Below, one piece after another: positions 46,621-59,329 of a stretch of 64,000 nucleotides of DNA. A program made the translations under genes and the position numbers. Location: the NCBI GenBank assembly GCA_021613375.1, contig CM038709.1, positions 38,337,656-38,401,655 of the forward strand. The letters run 5' to 3'. The DNA comes from Megaleporinus macrocephalus (taxonomy: Eukaryota; Chordata; Actinopteri; Characiformes; Anostomidae). Position 1 is the stretch's first letter; the number at the start of each line of letters is the position of its first letter. The notes below the pieces were generated by a model, which was not told where the DNA came from, did not search any database, and saw only the letters and a list, made by a program, of their open reading frames with translations.

Positions 46621-47383
46621 CTGTACATGCTCATACTTTTCATGTTCATATCCGTCTATTCATTCTTGAGAAGTCGTGCTATAATTCAGGGCGCAGTAAC
46701 GCTGTCTGACTGAGTTTTGTTCAAGCAAAAGCAGGAAACGCCCCTCACATGGATCCAATCATCAAATAAAAAGTCACCCTTGATAGTCATGGTGCGCGTG
46801 CCTTATAGCTTACAGAGCGCTGAAGCATAGCCCCTATCCTGGAAATCACCTATTTAAGAGGAAGCATTAACGGTCATTACGATGTGAGTGAACGTTACGC
46901 CGTCTCTCTCTCTCAGTAAGTGCAGACTTCCTCTTGCCTCTTCCAGAGGAATTCACAGGAACCACCATGTTGATCTTGAGAGGGAATCTGCAGTGTTTTC
47001 CAAACTCAATATCTAGGAACAGGCCAGAAGCCCGGCACTCGTGGGAAATTGCATGGAACAAAAGACAGGAAACGCTCTTGTGGAGTTGAGGGAATGTAAA
47101 CAGGAGTCCTAAAATATTTATGTTCAACTTGTTGAAGGCACTATTTCAAAGCAACATCGGGAATCGTAAGACATTCACCTCAAACAGGCCCAGGGCTGGA
47201 CATACCGTTCAAAGAAAACTCTTTAATCTTGGTATAGAAGCCTTACATTATGCAAAGGTTCTTCACTTCTTATGGCCCCTTGTGGCATCACTCCAAAAAG
47301 CCCTTTATTTCAGGTACGTAAATGCACAGCATGTGGACTTCAAAATTATCTTCTACTCAAATTACAGTTTGGTACCATTTTAT
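46621..47383. other. Non-coding unique stretch
   Basis: No gene. It is mostly unique sequence (gcgcagtaacgctgtctgac; gatcttgagagggaatctgc). Confidence 0.4.
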
Positions 47384-49826
47384 TGATTTTTATTTGTGTA
47401 GCGTTTCTTTACAACAGTTATTGCCCCAAAGCAGCTGATCCAGAAATGCATGTTCAGCCCTTTATGAGCTTCACTCAGGGAGACAGTGTCAGGAAATACT
47501 CCCTAAGAACATGATAAAGAACCACTGAGAGGAGCCAAGACTCAAAAGGAAAATCTATCCAAGAGCATGAGGAAGAAAAACAGATGGACTCAAGAATTAA
47601 AAGAAGCAGCTTCTTGAAGATCATGATGATCAAACACTGTGAGATACCAAGAATCAAAGGGAAAGTCTCTCCCAGAGCATGAGGAAGAAACACTGAAAAG
47701 AACTGAGACATGAAAAGAAAAAATCCCTATGAAACACCTATAGAACCAGAACTCAATAAGAGAAGCTCAGCGAAATCATGACTAGGAAATACCAAAAGGA
47801 ACCAAAACTCTAAGAGCACAAAGAAGAAACACTGAACAAGCAAAGTCTGAAGAACATGAGAAGGAATAATGGGAACCTGAAACTCAAAACAAAAAACTCA
47901 CCAAGATCACAAGGGAAAGAAAAAAGGATGGAATCAAGAAATAAAAGATGGATCTTCCTAAAAACATGAAAATACACTGAGATAAACTAGGACTCAAAAT
48001 AGGAAACGTGTGAAGAGCGTTGGAAGGAAAATTTAAGAGGAACTAAAACTCAGTAAGAGAAGCTCCCTGACAGCATGAGAAATAAACACTGATGGAAGCA
48101 AAAGGAAAGCTTATAAAAGAAAAAGAAGAATTAACACTCCAAAAGAGCAAACTCCTTAGGAGCATGAGGAAGAAACACTGACAGGAACCAAGACTGAAAA
48201 TGAGAAGAGTACACTAAGAGTATAAGGAAGAAACACTGATAGGAACTGAGACTAAACAAAAAAAGTCTAAGTAAGAAAACACAAAGAAAAATTAAATGGA
48301 ATCCAAGAATCAAAATGAAAAGCTTCCTAAGATCATAAAGTCTCAAAAGGTGAAACACCTTGGGAATAAATACTATGAGGAACCAAGTCTCAAAAGGTTC
48401 CTTAGGTTCCCTCAGGTTGTGAAAAAGAAATATTAAGAGGAAATATCAAAACTCAAATGCAAAAACACTCCAAGATCACAAAGAATAAATAACTGATGAA
48501 CACCAAACCTGAAAAGGAAAGGTCTCTAAAAGCATGACGAAGAACTGGGACTCCAAATAGGAAACTCCTTAGGAGCACCAGGAAAGATACACTGACAGAA
48601 ACCAAGACTCAAAATGAAAAGCTACCTAAGAAACATGGAGAAGAACTAAGACTCAAAAGAGGCAGTTTCCTAAGAGCATGAGGAAGAAATACCAGGTGTA
48701 ACCAAAATGGAGAAACACAAAAAACATTGATGGAAGCAGACCTAAAAGAAAAGCTATCTAAAGCAAAATGAAAATTCTGAAAAGAAACAACAACGGAAAC
48801 AACATCTGAAAAACTGAGGAAGAACCACAGACTGGAACTAAGACTCATGGAGAACTACTAAGACTCAAAGGGAGAAGCTCCCTGAGAACAAGACAAAAAT
48901 ACCAATTCACAACACTAAAACACTGATGAACCCAAAACAGAAATGGGTTCATCAGTGTGAACCCCTCTAAAACATGAGAAAGAACCAAGACTCTGATGTG
49001 AAAACTCCTATAATATACACTGACAGGAACTAAGACTCATGGAGAACTACTAAGACTCAAAAGGAGAAACATGAGAGCATGAAAGAGATACCAAGAGGAA
49101 TCAAGACTCCAAAGAAGAAGTCTGCAAGAAAAGTTGCTTGAGGGCATGAGGAAGAAATACCAAGAGAAACAAAGACTTACCCTAAGATCATGAAGAAAAA
49201 ACACTGACAGAACTTCAAAGATAAAGTTCTCTAAAAGTATAAGGAAAAACACTGAGAGGAAACAAGAATCCAAAAATGTCCCTAAGAGAATGTTATTGTC
49301 TCAAAGCAGTTGATCCAGAAATGCAAGTTTCACTCAGACAGGCAGTGTCAGGAAAGAGTCCATAGGAGCATGATGAAGAACCACTGAGAGGAGTCAAGAC
49401 TCAAAAACCTCCTAAGAACACAAGACTCATGAAGATGAACCAAGGCTCCCAAGAGGAAACTAATTAAGAACACTAGGAAGAAACACAGATAGAAAGCAAG
49501 ACTCAAATTGAGAAGCTCCCTAGGAGCATGATAGACATATCACCTCCCAACACTCAAACCCTAATGGAACCAAAATTGAAAAGGAACCAAGATTCATGAG
49601 ATGCTTCCTAAGAAACATAGAGTAAAACGAAGACTCGAAGGGACAAGCTTCCTGGAAGCATGATGGAGATACCAAGAGGAATACACTGTTGGGGGAACTG
49701 AATAGTAAAAAGTCTCTAAAAGCTTGAGAAAGACTAAAGATTCCAAAAGAAAAGCTCATTAAGAGTGAAAGATACACAGTAATAGAAACCAAGACTCAGA
49801 AAGGGAACCCATCCTCCTCTGTGATG
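47384..49826 (-). repeat. Retroposon tail expanded into a 2.3-kb minisatellite (about 56-bp unit)
   Basis: The left edge (ttatttgtgtagcgtttctt, then ccccaaagcagctgatccag) and right edge (gactcagaaagggaacccat, then cctcctctg) are the reverse complement of the two parts of the retroposon tail seen intact at 30646-30889. Between them the segment ctccct...gaggaagaaacactg...aggaaccaagactcaaaag is repeated some 40 times with a period of about 56 and much divergence. A second copy of the left-edge text starts at 49293, 1,875 bp after the first, showing a large secondary duplication. A further repeat of 192 bp occurs at 48841 and 49033. Several 75-90 codon minus-strand frames here are by-products. 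Confidence 0.85.
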
Positions 49827-49829
49827 AAG

Positions 49830-50110
49830 AAAAGGCAGGCGAGGAAGGCGGATACATATGCAAAGCCTGTTTATTTGGAGTCCAGGTTAATTTGGCCAGC
49901 AGTTTAAGTGGAGGCAGACACAGTGAGAGCAGGAGAGTCCATGATAAACAAACACAGATTTTCACAATACAACCGTAATCACAATCACATGGAGAAGCCA
50001 CAAACTAGGGACAGGTGAGGGACGTGGCAGGAGGGTGGAGATAGGAAGGAGCTAGGAAACCAAAATAAACAATAGCATATGGAAACAACATGGGTGCAAG
50101 ATACAGACAT
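49830..50110 (-). repeat. Family K-like repeat, reverse
   Basis: On the reverse strand: ctccaccctcctgccacgtc, cctcacctgtccctagtttg and gactctcctgctctcactgt, of the same pyrimidine-rich style as 14038 and 36505. It begins 3 bp after the expanded tail ends. Confidence 0.4.
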
Positions 50111-51499
50111 AGCGAGAGAGGAGCCTAACATCCTCAATCAGTAGTGATATCAGTCAAAAGTTAAATGGATAACTCAGACGTTACGTTCTTATGGCACACT
50201 CTACCCGAACAACCTGAGGAATGAAAGTGGAAGTAAAGGATAGAAGTGAAGGATAGAAGAGAGGGGTCTACCCTGATGGTCAGCAATGTACGTTCACCTA
50301 CAGAAAACTACCACCTAATGCACTTTCAGCTTACACAGTGACTTACTGTAAGTAAGACTGACCATATACTACATTGGACTTAACTTTTTTACTTCTGGCG
50401 TCCACTAATGACAGTGATGTGGTTTACGTTGTCCTTTCGAAACAACCCTAATGTTTATGCCACTGAGCCTTTACGACTGATGTATGTTAAATGACTCCCG
50501 CAAAAAACATATATAGAAAGATGCCTTGGACTGGATAGAATTACACTATATTTGCCTTATTTAGCATTAAAAATTCAAAGACTGGCTCTAATTCTACTGA
50601 TATTTTACCTGTTACGTTCATATACCATGTTTACATTGTAAATGCTTCAGTTGTTGCAAAGTTGAGACATTGTTTGAATTTAATTCCAAGACTTTTGAAA
50701 AAAAAAACAAACAAAAAAAAACAATAACAGCAGAACATTCTTATGTTTGTTGACCACAAAGTTGAACTGAACTCCATTAACCTGCACTAGCAGGAGAGAC
50801 TTATACACTGATGTAAAAAGAAATGGTAGTCTTGCTTCACAAACTTTGAAACTTTTTAAAAGTCCCTTCTTCACCTTTTCTTTCCACGCCTGTCTGGACT
50901 GAAGCCCAGAGTGGGCATGCTTGCATGCAGGGGTTTCACAGTAGATTTCTCCCGCTAACAGCTTGGCAAGTCTGCACAGATCACCTCCTCTCATTCTCTC
51001 AACTGCAGAATTCCAGCTCTTATTCAGACGCCCAATTACTGCTAGTGCTTAACTTCAACTCCAGTTTCATGCTCGTGGCGCTTTATCATTCTTGTTCTTG
51101 GGTCAGTTAAACTTCTTCAGCACTTCATTTAGGATTTTAGCAAACTTGCCATGCTGTGGGTCTTAGCACGGCCTCAAGCCTTTTGTCTTTGTAAGTTTTG
51201 AAAACTATTAGATCAATTCAGTTTAGGTTCAGTTAGTAGTGCAGATATTTTGATTCTGGTGTTTACTTTCCAGAACAGTGTGGAGATGTCCTAGTCTTGC
51301 TGGGCCTGAGAGAAATTTGTAACAACATATATCCTGGGACAATTTGTTTAACATTTGGTGCTCGACCAGAGCAAAACCCAATGCTATCAGGAGTGCACAC
51401 CTTCTAAACCCTGCCCCGAATTGCTCTAGTTTGTGCTCTGGAAACATCTAGCGTAATGACAACACAAGCAAAACAAGCTAGCTGGCAAAACAGTATCAT
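50111..51499. other. Non-coding unique stretch
   Basis: No gene and no recognised repeat apart from an A-tract at about 50700-50720. Confidence 0.4.
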
Positions 51500-53250
51500 T
51501 AGCTAATGGTACTGTTACACTACAGCTGCCTGAACCAGCCCCTTGAGTGATGCTACTCCGCAGTTATGAGGCTACCTGAAACAGCCACTAGAGTAATGCT
51601 ACACTGCAGCTGCAAGACTGCCTAGATAAAATAGTACAGTGAGGCTACATTGTAGCTATAAGGCTGTCTGGACCAGCCACTTGAGCAATGCTACACTACA
51701 GCTATGAGGCAGCCTGAACCAGCTACTTTAGTGATGCTATATATTAGCTATGAGGCTGTCTGGACCAGCCACCTGAGTGACACAACAACAGAACCAGCTG
51801 CTTGAGTGATGCTTCACTGCAGCTACGAGGCTTCCTAACCTATCCACCTCAGTGATCCTACATCATAGCTATGAGGCTCTCTGGACCTGCCACTTGAGCA
51901 GGGCTACACTGTGGCTACAAGGCTCCCTGAATCAGCTACTTGAGTAATGCTACACCACATCTATGATGCTTCCTAACCTATCCACCTCAGTGATGCCATA
52001 TCATAGCTATGAGGCTGTCTGGACCAGCCGCTTGAGCAATGCTACACTACAGCTATGAGGCTGCTTGAACCAGCTGCTTTAGTGATGCTACACCACAGCT
52101 ATGAGGCGGCTTGAACCAGCTGCATGAGTGAATGCTACCCCTAAACCAGCCACTTCAGTGATGCTGCTTCGTAGCTATGAGGCGGTCTGGACCAGCCACT
52201 TCAGTGATACCGCAGCAGCACCACCTGCTTAAGTGATGCTAAACTGCAGCTACAAGGCTTCTTAACATATCCACCTCAGTGATGCCATATCATAGCTATG
52301 AGGCTTCCTCAATCAGTCACTTCAGTGATGCTACATTGTAGACATGAGGCTGTCTGGACCAGCCACTTGACCGATGCTATAGTGCAGCTATGAGGTTGTC
52401 GAGCCAGCTACCGATGCTGCTCTGAACCTACAATGCTGCCTGAACCAGCTGCTTGAGAGATGCTACACCGCAGCTACAAGGCTTCCTAACCTATCCACCT
52501 CAGTGATCCTACATCATAGCTATGAGGCTGTCTGGACCTGCCACTTGAGTGGCGCTACACTGTGGCTACAAGGCTGCCTGAACCAGCTGCTTGAGTAACG
52601 CTACACCATAGCTATGAGGCTTCCTAACCTATCCACCTCAGTGATGTTATATCATAGCTATGAGGCTGTCTGGACCAGCCGCTTGAGCAATGCTACACTA
52701 CAGGTACCAGGCTGCTTGAACCAGCTGCTTTAGTGATGCTACACCACAGCTATGAGGCGGCTTGAACCAGCTGCATGAGTGATGCTACACCTAAACCAGC
52801 CACTTCAGCGATGCTGTTTCGTAGCTATGAGGCTGTCTGGAACAGCCACTTCAGTGATACCGCAGCAGCACCACCTGCTTAAGTGATGCTAAACTGCAGC
52901 TACAAGGCTTCCTAACATATCCACCTCAGTGATGCCATATCATAGCTATGAGGCTTCCTCAATCAGTCTCACTTTAGTGATGCTACACTGTAGCTATGAG
53001 GCTGTCTGGACCAGCCACTTGACCAATGCTATAGTGCAGCTATGAAGCTGTTGAACTCTGCGGTGATGAACTCTGCGGTGATGATGCTGCCTGAATCAGC
53101 CACTTGAGCAATGATACACCAAAGTTTTAAGGTGTTGAACTAGCCAGTGATCAGTGATGCTACATCGTAGCTATGAGGCTGCCTCAACCAGCCACTTAAG
53201 TGACGCTGCATCACAGCTACTAGACTGACTGAACCAGCCATGTGAACAAT
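51500..53250. repeat. 46-bp minisatellite with a 650-bp higher-order duplication
   Basis: The unit is built from gtgatgctacactgcagcta, tgaggctgtctggaccagcc and acttga, with period about 46 and roughly 38 units. Distinctive variants recur 650-651 bp apart: cttcctaacctatccacctc with gatcctacat at 51831 and 52482; tcctaacctatccacctcag with gatgcc/gatgtt at 51971 and 52622; ctgcttaagtgatgctaaac around 52231 and 52881. So a block of about 14 units was duplicated as a whole (about 51780-52430 and 52431-53080). Confidence 0.95.
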
Positions 53251-54868
53251 TCAAACTGCTGCAATGATGCTGTCTGGTTTAAAAGTTACACCCGTAGGTT
53301 GTTCCCACCCTAATAAGTTTGCATTTATCTACATTTGGCCTCAAATTGGTTGTCCCCTAGACACGTTATGAGATCACGTCTGGTCCTCCAAAACTGTCCA
53401 TTAAATTTGACAATTAGCAGAAGAGATAAACCAGGTGTTTTTGAGCAAGGAAACCATCCCTCTATGGCCAGAGTTGAATACTCCTATACTCCCAAATAAA
53501 AGGTAACTAACTGTGATTGGGGTGATACCCCTCAAATAACAGGGTGGGACTCTCAAGGGCCCATCTTCACTACCTTTAGTTAGGGCATATATGTTGTTAT
53601 GGTCGTTATTTAAAAAAATATTTATCAACCTTGACTTCATATCATGTCCAAATCCTTTATTTTATTTTTCTGTTTCAAAACATAATGTAACAGCTAGAAT
53701 TATGGTACTCCATTTTGGAAAATGACTGTAATTTACTGTTATTTAAGACTCACAATTGGACCTTAACACCCTTGTGTTAATATACATGTACAGTATATTT
53801 TCACAGTGCAGCTTTCTGGTTCCTCTATTTTTACATCAACTTTTTCGTACTCATTAAAGGCTCAAAATAAATGGCAGACAGATGTTCATTATGTATCCTG
53901 AGGATCAACATATCTGCATCTATCCTTGCGAAGCCCCCAGGACAGTCATTTCTTCAGGAAAAAAAAACTGAAATCCTCTCCTCGGTCCCAGTCCAGAGCT
54001 TGAGCAGCCAATATCTGCTAAGTGAATCTGGCAAGCTTTAGCATCCCCCTGCGGCCAGCCAGCACCCACTCAAACCGAGCACAGCTGCACCATGGCTATT
54101 ATCTCACTTCCCATCTCACACAAGGCCCGGCGTCTGCATAATGCGGGACGTTATCGGACGTGGTCTGGCACACGTCCAGGGCTGCCTCAGTCTGTTGGTG
54201 GGGAGGGAGGGTGCTTGGATGGACTTAGTTGACCCACCCTTCCCATGGTTTCTCTGAGTTTGGGCTCAGAGTAAGTAGGGTTTTTAAAGCGATGAAGGGC
54301 CAAGAACCAAAAACGTTCCCTGAAAGCCCAGTTGGGTGGAGGAATTTGTTTCAGCCTCCCACCTTCGACTAGCTGAAATAGAAAGCAGATGCGTTTGTGC
54401 AAAATTCAACTCAGGATCAAGTCCCTGGGAGGAACATCATGTAGCTGCGAGTCAAATTCAACAAGATAAAGTGAAAATCTTGCAAAGCTACTTACAAGCT
54501 GTTGATTACAGGCTGTAGATGTGGTCAATGTAACGGTTGGTTAAATACTCAATAACAGATGCAGCTTATATTAGCAGTGTTCTAGAACAGGCTATACCAA
54601 CAAGAAGAACCAGAACTGGTACTTTTCACTGGTACTTTTTTTATCTAATGTCACATTATACATTCTTAATTCAGATGACCTGATGAGACCAACTAGTCCT
54701 TCATCATTTTTTAATTGGGGTGCCCTGAAAAGTGAACTTACTGTTCTTCTTAATCTTCTTATTTTTCATTTCTTAACACATTCTTCAACCATTTATTTGC
54801 TTCAAATACCAAATATTTTCATACAATGCCTGACCAGATCTGATTTTCTTACCCAGACAAAATGAATG
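53251..54868. other. Non-coding; candidate conserved stretch 53870-54500
   Basis: No gene. The stretch 53870-54500 is unique, GC-balanced and dense in mixed-sequence words (cgaagcccccaggacagtca, ggcacacgtccagggctgcc), unlike its surroundings. Confidence 0.35.
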
Positions 54869-54876
54869 CACAATAC

Positions 54877-55841
54877 CATTGGCGTAGGAACCGGGGGGGG
54901 GGGGGACATGTCCCACCCCATATCAGAAACATGTAGATTTGTCCCACCCAAAAATTAAACCACAGAAAAAGCGGAAACTGTTTAAAAACGTTTATTTTTA
55001 AAATCGCGTTTTGGCAGCGTTCGCAATTTGCGTGTTGTTAGCAACTGGCTCTGGTCGTTAGGTGGTCTGGGTCTTTTATGTTATTAAGGCTTGTGTTAAG
55101 ATGCCTGTTCAGAAATATCCTGCAGTCAGAAGCTTCACTGACCCGAGCTCTTGCCTCGCTGATGCGCCAGGTAGCTTGGTAACTGACTAGTAGGGTTTCG
55201 GTTAGCTAATGTTTATATTAACTTTTGTTAAAAAGCACTCGTAAAGCACTAGTAACATTACTCTGGCCAGGTCCCAAACTGCAGGCTGCACTAAATGCGT
55301 AAAAATGCAATAAATAATGAATAAATAAAAGTACACCAGTGTTAGAAGGGCTTTCAGTAGTGCTTTATGTAATGTTCCAGAGGGTGCTGTTTGGGACACA
55401 GCCTTACTGTCTAACATTAATGTTAGCTTTGTCTAATCAGAAAACCTTAACCTTATTTTTTGTCATTTCAAATTTGTTTTAATTCAGGATTATGCCACCA
55501 AAGAAAATAATAATAATTTGGTTATATATGTATATCATCCAAACATTGCATGTATCATTTAAAAGTTTTCTGACAACAGCACCATGTAATGTGGAGATTT
55601 TGTTTAGTTTGTAAAGTGATCTTTAATTGGATTTATCTAATAATAAACAGAAGTACAGATAATGTTGGATTTTGTTTATTAAATTCACAAATGTTGTTCT
55701 ATGTCACTATACATACAGTGATTTATTACCTTACCTACAGTGGAATCAGCTTATAGGTAATATGTAGGGTATAGGGTGGGCTTTGTTTCATATTGGCAAA
55801 TGTGTCCACTCCCCAATGTCAAACCCGCTCCTACGCCCTTG
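54877..55841. mobile_element. hAT-type element with exact 8-bp target duplication
   Basis: The ends are CATTGGCGTAGGA and, read inward from the right, CAAGGGCGTAGGA. The 8-bp CACAATAC lies immediately outside both (54869-54876 and 55842-55849). CA...TG ends and 8-bp duplications are hAT hallmarks. Subterminal text pairs too: gacatgtcccaccccatatc on the left, and gtgtccactccccaatgtca on the right. At 965 bp without a transposase frame it is non-autonomous. It contains a run of 13 G at 54893-54905. Confidence 0.8.
54893..54905. repeat. Poly-G run (13)
   Basis: Thirteen consecutive G bases just inside the left end of the hAT-type element. This is a likely length-unstable or mis-assembled site. 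Confidence 0.95.
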
Positions 55842-55849
55842 CACAATAC

Positions 55850-56089
55850 TCACACAGTTACTACACAGTAAAACACAAAATACACAGTACAAATGCTACA
55901 GCAGTTGCCTAGCAACACCTAAGCAGCCATCTAAGATTACATAATAATGACCTAGCAACACCTTAGCAACTATCTAGAATATTGCAGGGACCGCCAGGCA
56001 ACACTTCAGCAACCACCTGGAATAGCATAGCAGTGATATTAGTAAACTGTATAAATACTGTATATCAGCAGTGTCTGCAGCTTCTTTAG
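55850..56089. repeat. Short degenerate cctagcaac repeat
   Basis: gcctagcaacacctaagcag, cctagcaacaccttagcaac and caggcaacacttcagcaacc form about four diverged units, a style of minisatellite common in fishes. Confidence 0.6.
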
Positions 56090-57000
56090 TTTAAAAGCTT
56101 TATTAGCTCAACTTAAAGCTGTTCTTTCTAATGTAGTTGCTTAATCCTCCTTAAAGCCACCCTATCCAACTCAAAGCAGCTTATTCAATTTAAAGCTACT
56201 TAATCCAATTTAAATCCACTAGATTGAACTTAAATCTGCTCTATCCAATTTAAAGCAGCTCAATCTATTTTAAATTTGCTTAATCTAACTTAAAGCAGCT
56301 TGATCCAACTTATGCAACTCTATGCAACTTAAAGCTATTCAACTGAACTTAACGTAAAGCGGTTCTATCCAAATTAAAGCCGGTCTTCTCTAATTTATAG
56401 CAGCTTGATCTAACTTATCTATCCAGCCTAAAGCTGTCAATACAACTTAAAGTTGCTCTAACTAACATAAAGCTTCTCAATCCAACTTAAAGCTGCTCGA
56501 TTCAAGTTAAAGAAACTTGATCCAACTTAATGCTACTCTATGCAACTTAAAGCCACTCAACTAAACCAAACACACCTTGAACCAACTAAAAGCCGCTCCA
56601 TCCAATTTAAAGCCACATAGTCCAACTTGAAGCAGCTCAACCCAACTTGAAGCTGTTCTAACCAACTAAAAACCGCTCTTTTCAATTTAAAGCAGGTCTA
56701 TCCAAAAAAAGCCACTTGATCCAACTTAAAGCTACTCTATCTAACATAAAGCTGCTCAATCCAATTTAAAGCCACTCGATTCAAGGTAAGGCAACTTGAT
56801 CCAACTTAAATTCGCTGTATAAAACTTAAAGCCACTTAACTAAACTAAAGTTGCTCTGTCTGACCTCCAGCTGCTCAACCCATTTTAATTTAATTCATTC
56901 AGTTTAGTTATTTGATCCAACTTAAAGCTGCTCTCTCCGTCCCACTGATGTTTGGTCCAACTTCGTGCCATCAGATCAAGCTCAAAGCCATCCGATCTAA
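56090..57000. repeat. Degenerate 20-bp minisatellite, about 45 units
   Basis: The unit is close to aacttaaagctgctctatcc. Phase is kept for 900 bp although most units carry several changes, including deletions (ctatccagcctaaagctgtc). It runs directly into a TA and T tract. Confidence 0.9.
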
Positions 57001-57030
57001 TCTTTTATAATCTTATTCTAATCTTATTTA

Positions 57031-57037
<7 letters not shown>

Positions 57038-57111
<74 letters not shown>
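57038..57111. repeat. (TA)n followed by poly-T
   Basis: About 21 TA units to 57080, then about 31 T. It might be the reverse complement of a retroposon A-tail, but no element body is recognised on the left. Confidence 0.95.
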
Positions 57112-59329
57112 CTGTAAAGGGTTAAATGAACAAAAAATAAAGCACAGTTATGTAACACGTTATATTTACATATTTATTTTAAATTTGAAAACTACTTATA
57201 TTTTAGCCTTTTTTCCCCACAAGGCAGCTGTAATTTCTCGCTTCTCATATTTAAAAGTCAGGAAGGTGTTAGTTATGAGGTTGCTCATCCGTGGCTCTTT
57301 ATCATCTTCTACTCACTGGACTATGGAGATATATGACAGTCAGCAAGTTTATAATAGCTTATATCCATGGGAAAGTCCACTGAATGAAACCCCACCATAA
57401 TTGGCCAATTTAATTTCCCTTTGCTCAGTTATGGCATGAATACAAACACTTGTGAAAACATCCGCGATTGTGATGTTCCCGAACATCCAGGTGTTTCTTT
57501 AGAAGGATCATTTTTCCTCCGCTGCATTCTTGTCTGGAATTCTGCACCCCATTCACCCAGATGAATGGCAAATATTCCTTTGAAAGGGCCCCTATTCAGC
57601 GTTCCCACCCCAGACAAAGAGATATTCCTTCTCCCTCAGAGCGTCCCCAAAGCATCCATCCTTCATTAGGCAGGGGTTATGTGGGAGAGGGTGCTAGCCG
57701 AGGGAGGACATGCATTTCAGCCGTTTGTGCTCCCCAAAGAATTTGGAGTCCTCCAAGATCAAGAAGAACCGTGTTGCCATCTCGACCGTGCACTCTTAAA
57801 TTATATGGGTTCTTTGGAGCGAAAGCATTTCAGAACCACTTTTTGGTCCTGACAAAAGCATTTTAAGTGTGAGGAACCTTTTATTATGTTTTTTTCTTGT
57901 TTTTAATCACTTTGTCTGAGGTCCACCTGCAATGTCTGTGTGTGTTTTGCCATTGTCCATATTCACAAAAGATGTTCTCCCCCTTTTTTTTTTAAAGATT
58001 TTAAAGATGTTCTCCATCTTAAAAAGCCTGTGGCTTTAAATTAACTTTGTTCTGAAGGCTGCCCTGTTTATTGACTCATTCAATAGGCAGTCCAGGCTGC
58101 AATCGACTATTGTAGGCTGAAGCAGATATATCCCAGCCCTTTTTTCTGTTCAAAGGTGATGTCATCTTGTAACACAATCCTTATTGCACACCTACTGGCA
58201 AGCTTGGCACATCCTCATATAACATACACGCACAACATAAAAAACTGACAACTTTGAAAAATCATGGTTCAGTTTTGCTTTCAGGATCGGAGTCTGGATC
58301 AAATTGACATAACCGATGCCATTGTAAAAACAGCCATGGTGGTGTGGGGACAGAACTTGAAACAGAATGCCGCATTGGTGGTTGACCAATCCGTACAAAG
58401 TGGGTGAGCTGACCCATCAGAGCAACCTGGGCTCATCGGGAGGCAGGGCTTAAAGATGCAGGAGATCTAACAGAGCATGTACAATTTAAGAAAAAAAAAT
58501 TTAAATAATAATATAGTAATGTATTTCTAGAACTGAATAAGTGAGCCAAAAACATTTGATGAGGGTGTACAGTACAATAAATATTTAATAATAAATGGTA
58601 TAATGGAGAACCAATTCCAATGCTTTATAAATTTAACTTTTAGTGTCCAAAAAAAAAAAAGCAATTAAACAAGAGTAGTTAAACAAGAGTAGACATTATA
58701 AGGCCTGCAATCTAAAGGCCTACAGGACCTTGAGAGTCCAGAACTGATACTTTTACCAAATTCATACACTATTTATTTGCCAGTTGTGCAGACTGTTAAG
58801 TATTGTGGTGTTAGTATCGGCACCAATGAAAAATACCATTGAATAAACATTATATAGGTACTGTTTGGCTCATGTTCCTAAAGTGACCTATACTAATGAC
58901 TACTGCTTAGAAATTAGTTTCAATAGATTATTATAGGGAACTACTATAAAACCTAAACATTCAATCAGTTGCAGGAGTTAAAAACTAAAGTGTTTATGCG
59001 TATATAGACCTTTAAGGGGTTAATTTAGAAAACACATTAGCAGGCTAATTGTTGGCAAGTAAGCTCCCCAGTATTTTTTTCCCTGCTGCTGGTCAAAGTT
59101 GATGTAATATGCTATGTGTAACATGCCACTTAGCTCCCCAGTGAATTAAGAGGGAAAAAAACAGCAGCAACACCTGCTGGCCAAAGCTGGTATAGCACTC
59201 GTTTGGTTAGCTATTTAGCCACCAAAGCCACCCACGGCTGGTCAACATGCTAAGTATTACCCTGTGCTCTCATACTGTACTGACTGAAACTCTGACTGTG
59301 GTATGTTTCTTTGCATACATTGTTAGTTT
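57112..59329. other. Non-coding; candidate conserved stretch 57190-57720; repeat at 58236
   Basis: No gene. The stretch 57190-57720 is unique and includes gcatgaatacaaacacttgt and acatccgcgattgtgatgtt. A fragment of the fish ggttcttt-type repeat lies at about 57790-57880. Confidence 0.35.
58236..58480. repeat. Common fish non-autonomous repeat, partial
   Basis: aactttgaaaaatcatggtt, tgggctcatcgggaggcagg and gcttaaagatgcaggagatc match a frequent interspersed repeat that I recognise from fish genomes but cannot classify. Confidence 0.45.

Noticed and set aside
54893..54905. G-quadruplex regulatory element
   Set aside because: It is a single G run with no further G tracts beside it. A poly-G inside a transposon end or an assembly artefact is more likely.
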